Shown here piece after piece: positions 61,495-64,000 of a DNA stretch of 64,000 nucleotides. This stretch comes from Phycisphaerales bacterium. GTDB lineage: Bacteria > Planctomycetota > Phycisphaerae > Phycisphaerales > UBA1924. The notes beneath the pieces were generated by a model, which saw only the letters and a list, made by a program, of their open reading frames with translations, did not search any database and was not told the origin of the DNA. The DNA is taken from contig JAJDDM010000080.1 of NCBI GenBank assembly GCA_029260315.1, forward strand, positions 52,331 through 116,330. The letters are read 5' to 3'. The position numbers and the translations under genes were made by a program. Numbering within the stretch: position 1 is the first letter of the stretch; the number at the start of each line of letters is the position of its first letter.

Positions 61495-62403
61495 CTATCC
61501 GCGCGAGCCGACCCGCTCGTAAATGCGATCGACAAAGTCGTCGCGCATCTGCTGGCGGCGTTCGATCTCGCCGCGCAGCTCCCCGAGCCGCGCCTCCAGC
61601 GTGCGCACCTCGTGCTCCTTGATCGCCAGGTGTGCGTCGAAGCTCGAACGGACCGAGTCGCGCACCAGCTCGCGCGCAATCGCGACCTTCTGCTCTTCGG
61701 CCGACTCGTCATCGAGCAGCCCTTGCAGATCGCGCGACCGGATCGTCAGCTCCAGGTTCGCGTGCAGTTCGACGATCATCAGCGTCGCCAGCTCCGGGTC
61801 GTGCGCCTGGGCCCGCCGGATCTCCTCGAGCTTCGGCGCGATCCGCTGGAGCAGCCTGTCGGTCTGCTCGGCGTTCTCGTTGCCGATCTCGGCCACCTGC
61901 CGCGAAACCGATGGCGCCTGCGCCTCCAGCATGCCCAGAACCTGCCGGCGCGTCTCCGGATCCAGCGGCTTGGCGAAGCGCCCGCCTCGATGGCTTACGG
62001 GCCCGCGGCGCGATGGATCCTGGCCGCTCGTGCCGTCGCGACGCGTGCTCCGCACCGCGTCGTCGGCCCGCTCGCGCATGTCCTTGGCGATGACCTGGGC
62101 GCTTTCGCCCGCGTCCAGGCGTTCGATCGCGCGCGCTAATCCCTGCTCCTGCTGGACATATCGCTTCGCTCGCTCGCGCGTCCACTCCAGACGCCGCACC
62201 AGACGCTCGCGCAGCTGCGCCCGCTGCTCCTCGATCGAGGGACCGTCGCTCTCGGCGTCATCGCTCTGCTCGCCGGCGCTATCGACGGGCCGTTCCAGTC
62301 CGCCATCCTGACCGCTCGCGATGCCGAGCCCGAGCGCCAGCGACGCCGCGATCAGCCCCGCGACGTAGCCGCCCAGCACGCTCCATACCTGGCGATTCGA
62401 CAT
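61495..62403 (-). CDS. Hypothetical membrane-anchored coiled-coil protein
   Basis: 302 residues. One N-terminal membrane helix (VLGGYVAGLIAASLALGLGI) is followed by a charged, Arg/Glu-rich helical domain, including ERLVRRLEWTRERAKRYVQQ, RAIERLDAGESAQVIAKDMR and a coiled-coil ending ARLGELRGEIERRQQMRDDF. It is probably a periplasmic helical protein; its helical, Arg/Glu-rich pattern recalls Spy/CpxP-like stress chaperones, without clear motif support. ATG 62403 overlaps the stop of the anti-sigma-like gene (TGATG); a GTG at 62406 is possible. Third gene of the sigma-factor operon. Confidence 0.72.
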   Translation of the reverse strand: MSNRQVWSVLGGYVAGLIAASLALGLGIASGQDGGLERPVDSAGEQSDDAESDGPSIEEQRAQLRERLVRRLEWTRERAKRYVQQEQGLARAIERLDAGESAQVIAKDMRERADDAVRSTRRDGTSGQDPSRRGPVSHRGGRFAKPLDPETRRQVLGMLEAQAPSVSRQVAEIGNENAEQTDRLLQRIAPKLEEIRRAQAHDPELATLMIVELHANLELTIRSRDLQGLLDDESAEEQKVAIARELVRDSVRSSFDAHLAIKEHEVRTLEARLGELRGEIERRQQMRDDFVDRIYERVGSRG

Positions 62404-62897
62404 CACAGAGCCCCCTCATCCGAGAGAAAGTCCAGGTCGTCCCACTCGCGGTCCAGCTCGCCGCCCAGCATCGTGGACTCGGCGACCAGCACGTCGATCT
62501 TCCCGTCCAGCGCGTCGTCCCAGAAAGACCCGTCCACGAGTTCGAGATTGAACTCGGCAGCGGCGTATTCGATCTGCGGCGCAGGTTCGGTCGATGTGGG
62601 CTGCCGCGATCCGCCGGCGGGAATCGAAAAATAAACCGCCGCGCCGCCCCCGATGATCAGGATCGCCGCCGCGGCTCGTATCCATCCGCGCGATCGCATC
62701 ACCAGCACCGACGACGTTCGGTCGTCGCCGCTCGCAAGATCCGCCCCCACCAGGTTCGCCTGCGTCCGCAGCATCAGGCGATCGGTCAGATTCGCCGGCG
62801 TGCTCAGACGGTCGTACTCACCCAGCTCGTGCAGATGCGCCACGAGATCCGCGTGCTCGCGCTCGCCGCCGTCGTGTTGTGTGTCGTGTGTGGTCAT
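62403..62897 (-). CDS. Anti-sigma factor-like membrane protein
   Basis: 164 residues. A cytoplasmic part of about 70 residues (VAHLHELGEYDRLSTPANLT) precedes one membrane helix (IRAAAAILIIGGGAAVYFSI) and a short acidic periplasmic tail (DREWDDLDFLSDEG). Small protein plus single membrane helix directly after an ECF sigma gene is the usual anti-sigma layout; I do not see a zinc-binding HxxxCxxC motif. Start ATG 62897 overlaps the sigma stop by four bases. Confidence 0.75.
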   Translation of the reverse strand: MTTHDTQHDGGEREHADLVAHLHELGEYDRLSTPANLTDRLMLRTQANLVGADLASGDDRTSSVLVMRSRGWIRAAAAILIIGGGAAVYFSIPAGGSRQPTSTEPAPQIEYAAAEFNLELVDGSFWDDALDGKIDVLVAESTMLGGELDREWDDLDFLSDEGAL

Positions 62898-63496
62898 GGT
62901 GAAGGACTCTCCGTCGAAACGCTCAGCAGTTGCTTGAGCTTGCGCAGGGCCCGATGGTGGCGCGCCAGCAGCGTCCCCAGCGGCTCATCCAGAAGCTCGG
63001 CGATCTGGCGAAAGCTCATCTGCCCCTGGTGGCGCAGATGGATGATCTCCTGGTCCGCCGCGGGGAGCTGGGCGATCCCGGCACGCAGCGACGCGAGTTG
63101 ATCGTCGTTCTCACCCAAGGATGCATCGCCCGGGGCCGTGACCCCACCGAACGCCTCGGGGTCCGTCGGGCGGGCGTGTCGCTTGGCACGCCTCGCCTCG
63201 TCGCGAATCCGATTCATCGCGACGCGAAACAGCCAAGGCTCGAATCTGCCCTTCTCGGCGTACTCCCCGCCTGCCAGCTTGGTCGAGATCGTGACGAACA
63301 CGGACTGGGTAATCTCCTCGGCGAGCTCGGAACTCTGAAACCGGCTCTTGGCCAGCGCGAACACTCTCGGGGCGTAACGATCGAGGATCTCGCGCCAGGC
63401 ACGCTCCCCGCCGCGCGCGGCGGCCACCAGCAGGTCCGAGACCTCCTCAGCCCCGCTTGTTCGTGGCTCATCGCGTGCCGTCAATGCCAGCCCCAT
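62894..63496 (-). CDS. ECF-type RNA polymerase sigma factor
   Basis: 200 residues. Region 2 LDRYAPRVFALAKSRFQSSE and EEITQSVFVTISTKLAG with FEPWLFRVAMNRIRDEARR, and region 4 LPAADQEIIHLRHQGQMSFR with EPLGTLLARHHRALRKLKQ, are characteristic. The sigma/anti-sigma/third-protein trio (63496 to 61495) is coupled by stop-start overlaps. Region -35/-10 specificity cannot be told here; such operons often autoregulate. Confidence 0.92.
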   Translation of the reverse strand: MGLALTARDEPRTSGAEEVSDLLVAAARGGERAWREILDRYAPRVFALAKSRFQSSELAEEITQSVFVTISTKLAGGEYAEKGRFEPWLFRVAMNRIRDEARRAKRHARPTDPEAFGGVTAPGDASLGENDDQLASLRAGIAQLPAADQEIIHLRHQGQMSFRQIAELLDEPLGTLLARHHRALRKLKQLLSVSTESPSP

Positions 63497-63553
63497 ACGC
63501 CCGCCAAACGCCCATCACTCCCAATTATTGCCGGCGTGCTACGCTCGTCGGCG

Positions 63554-63865
63554 ATGGCCCGCATCCACTACAGCGTCGTCGCCGTCCTCCCGGACGAATC
63601 GACAAAGGCCCGATATCTCCGCTGGCTGCGCGAGGGCCACCTCCGGGGCGTGATCGCCGGCGGTGCCGAGCTCGCCCACGTTCTGACGGTCGATGGTCCG
63701 GAAATCCGCATCCAGACCCGATACGAGTTCTCGGACCGCGAGGCGTTCGACCGATACGAGCGCGAGTTCGCCCCCGCCCTGCGGACCGACGGCAAGAAGC
63801 GGTTCGGAAGCATCGAAGACGTCCGGTTCGAGCGGATGGTCGCCGAGGAGTTGGCCGAAGACTAA
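63554..63865 (+). CDS. DUF4286 family protein
   Basis: 103 residues. MARIHYSVVAVLPDESTKAR, YEREFAPALRTDG and the overall length fit DUF4286, a small ferredoxin-like alpha/beta family of unknown function. It is divergent from the sigma-factor gene and ends directly before the insertion sequence. Upstream extension in this frame overlaps the sigma gene and is rejected. Confidence 0.78.
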   Translation: MARIHYSVVAVLPDESTKARYLRWLREGHLRGVIAGGAELAHVLTVDGPEIRIQTRYEFSDREAFDRYEREFAPALRTDGKKRFGSIEDVRFERMVAEELAED

Positions 63866-64000
63866 GAGCCCCTAAAAGAACATTGATCGACAATGGTCTG
63901 TGGCGCCGATGAATCTTTGATCGCAGGACGCGATCTGGACTGTCAAGGAGGAGATCATGGCCAGACTCATCGTCGGCGACGACCTTTGGAACCTCATCGA
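63866..64000 (+). mobile_element. Left end of an IS5-like insertion sequence (cut by window edge)
   Basis: After the DUF4286 stop, GAGCCCCTAAAAGAAC could be the left terminal inverted repeat, about 90 bases before a transposase start with AAGGAGGAG. The right end is outside the window, so the inverted repeat and target duplication cannot be confirmed. Confidence 0.5.
63957..64000 (+). CDS. IS5-family transposase, first residues only
   Basis: MARLIVGDDLWNLI, 14 residues before the edge, after a strong AAGGAGGAG. The start resembles the N-terminus of IS5/DUF4096-type transposases (M-A-R-x-I-[LV]-x-D-x-L-W-x-L-I). Too short for more. Confidence 0.6.
   Translation, partial: MARLIVGDDLWNLI

Overview
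The window is GC-rich, densely packed bacterial DNA that fits a member of the Planctomycetota, most likely Phycisphaerae. The evidence is indirect: a DUF1800/DUF1501 secreted pair, C-terminal acidic double-loop 'GC-type dockerin-like' tails on exported proteins, an ECF sigma factor coupled to a giant Ser/Thr kinase-TPR protein, a parallel beta-helix protein with a Gly/Asp linker, and a peptidase-S74 (endosialidase chaperone) surface protein. No rRNA is present. One tRNA (Thr, UGU) is present, and one insertion sequence is cut by the right edge.

Layout. 1-915 is the N-terminal part of a GT4 glycosyltransferase on the minus strand, followed by about 540 bases without a credible gene and a secreted beta-helix protein (1457-3346, minus). 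3561-8514 holds a DUF1800 protein split by a one-base frameshift and its Tat-exported DUF1501 partner. 8582-12708 holds a secreted VWA protein, a metallo-beta-lactamase-like protein that has lost its metal ligands, and prolyl-tRNA synthetase carrying an in-frame palindromic repeat array. 12763-16884 is a translationally coupled operon: COG4067 protease, RimK-like ligase with an RCK_C tail, aspartoacylase-like peptidase and MgtE. 16973-21460 is a four-gene Mn/Zn ABC importer in which both permeases end in DtxR/MntR-like domains. 21544-23572 has a dockerin-like secreted protein, a deoxyhypusine-synthase-like enzyme and tRNA-Thr.

23653-43002 is a large surface-glycan locus: three GT-C type membrane glycosyltransferases, an FAD oxidoreductase, GT4 and GT2 glycosyltransferases (one fused to a sugar-nucleotide epimerase), polysaccharide deacetylase, radical SAM/SPASM enzyme, Gfo/Idh/MocA oxidoreductase, Wzx-type flippase and a DUF2304 protein. 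The plus-strand run 27067-37464 is tightly coupled and looks like one transcription unit.

43338-49017 holds a dockerin-tailed protein and an S74 protein divergent from an ECF sigma/kinase pair. 49026-50437 is pyrH-frr. 50669-60848 is an eight-gene operon that I regard as the most interesting part of the window: a TonB-like anchor helix fused to a von Willebrand A domain, an ExbB/TolQ channel subunit, two ExbD/TolR subunits, and four secreted or membrane proteins of unknown function. It looks like a proton-motive-force-driven envelope machine in which VWA replaces the TonB C-terminal domain. The right end has a tRNA-binding-domain protein, an ECF sigma/anti-sigma-like operon, a DUF4286 protein and the start of an IS5-like transposase.

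Products were assigned by reading motifs and architecture; no database search was run.
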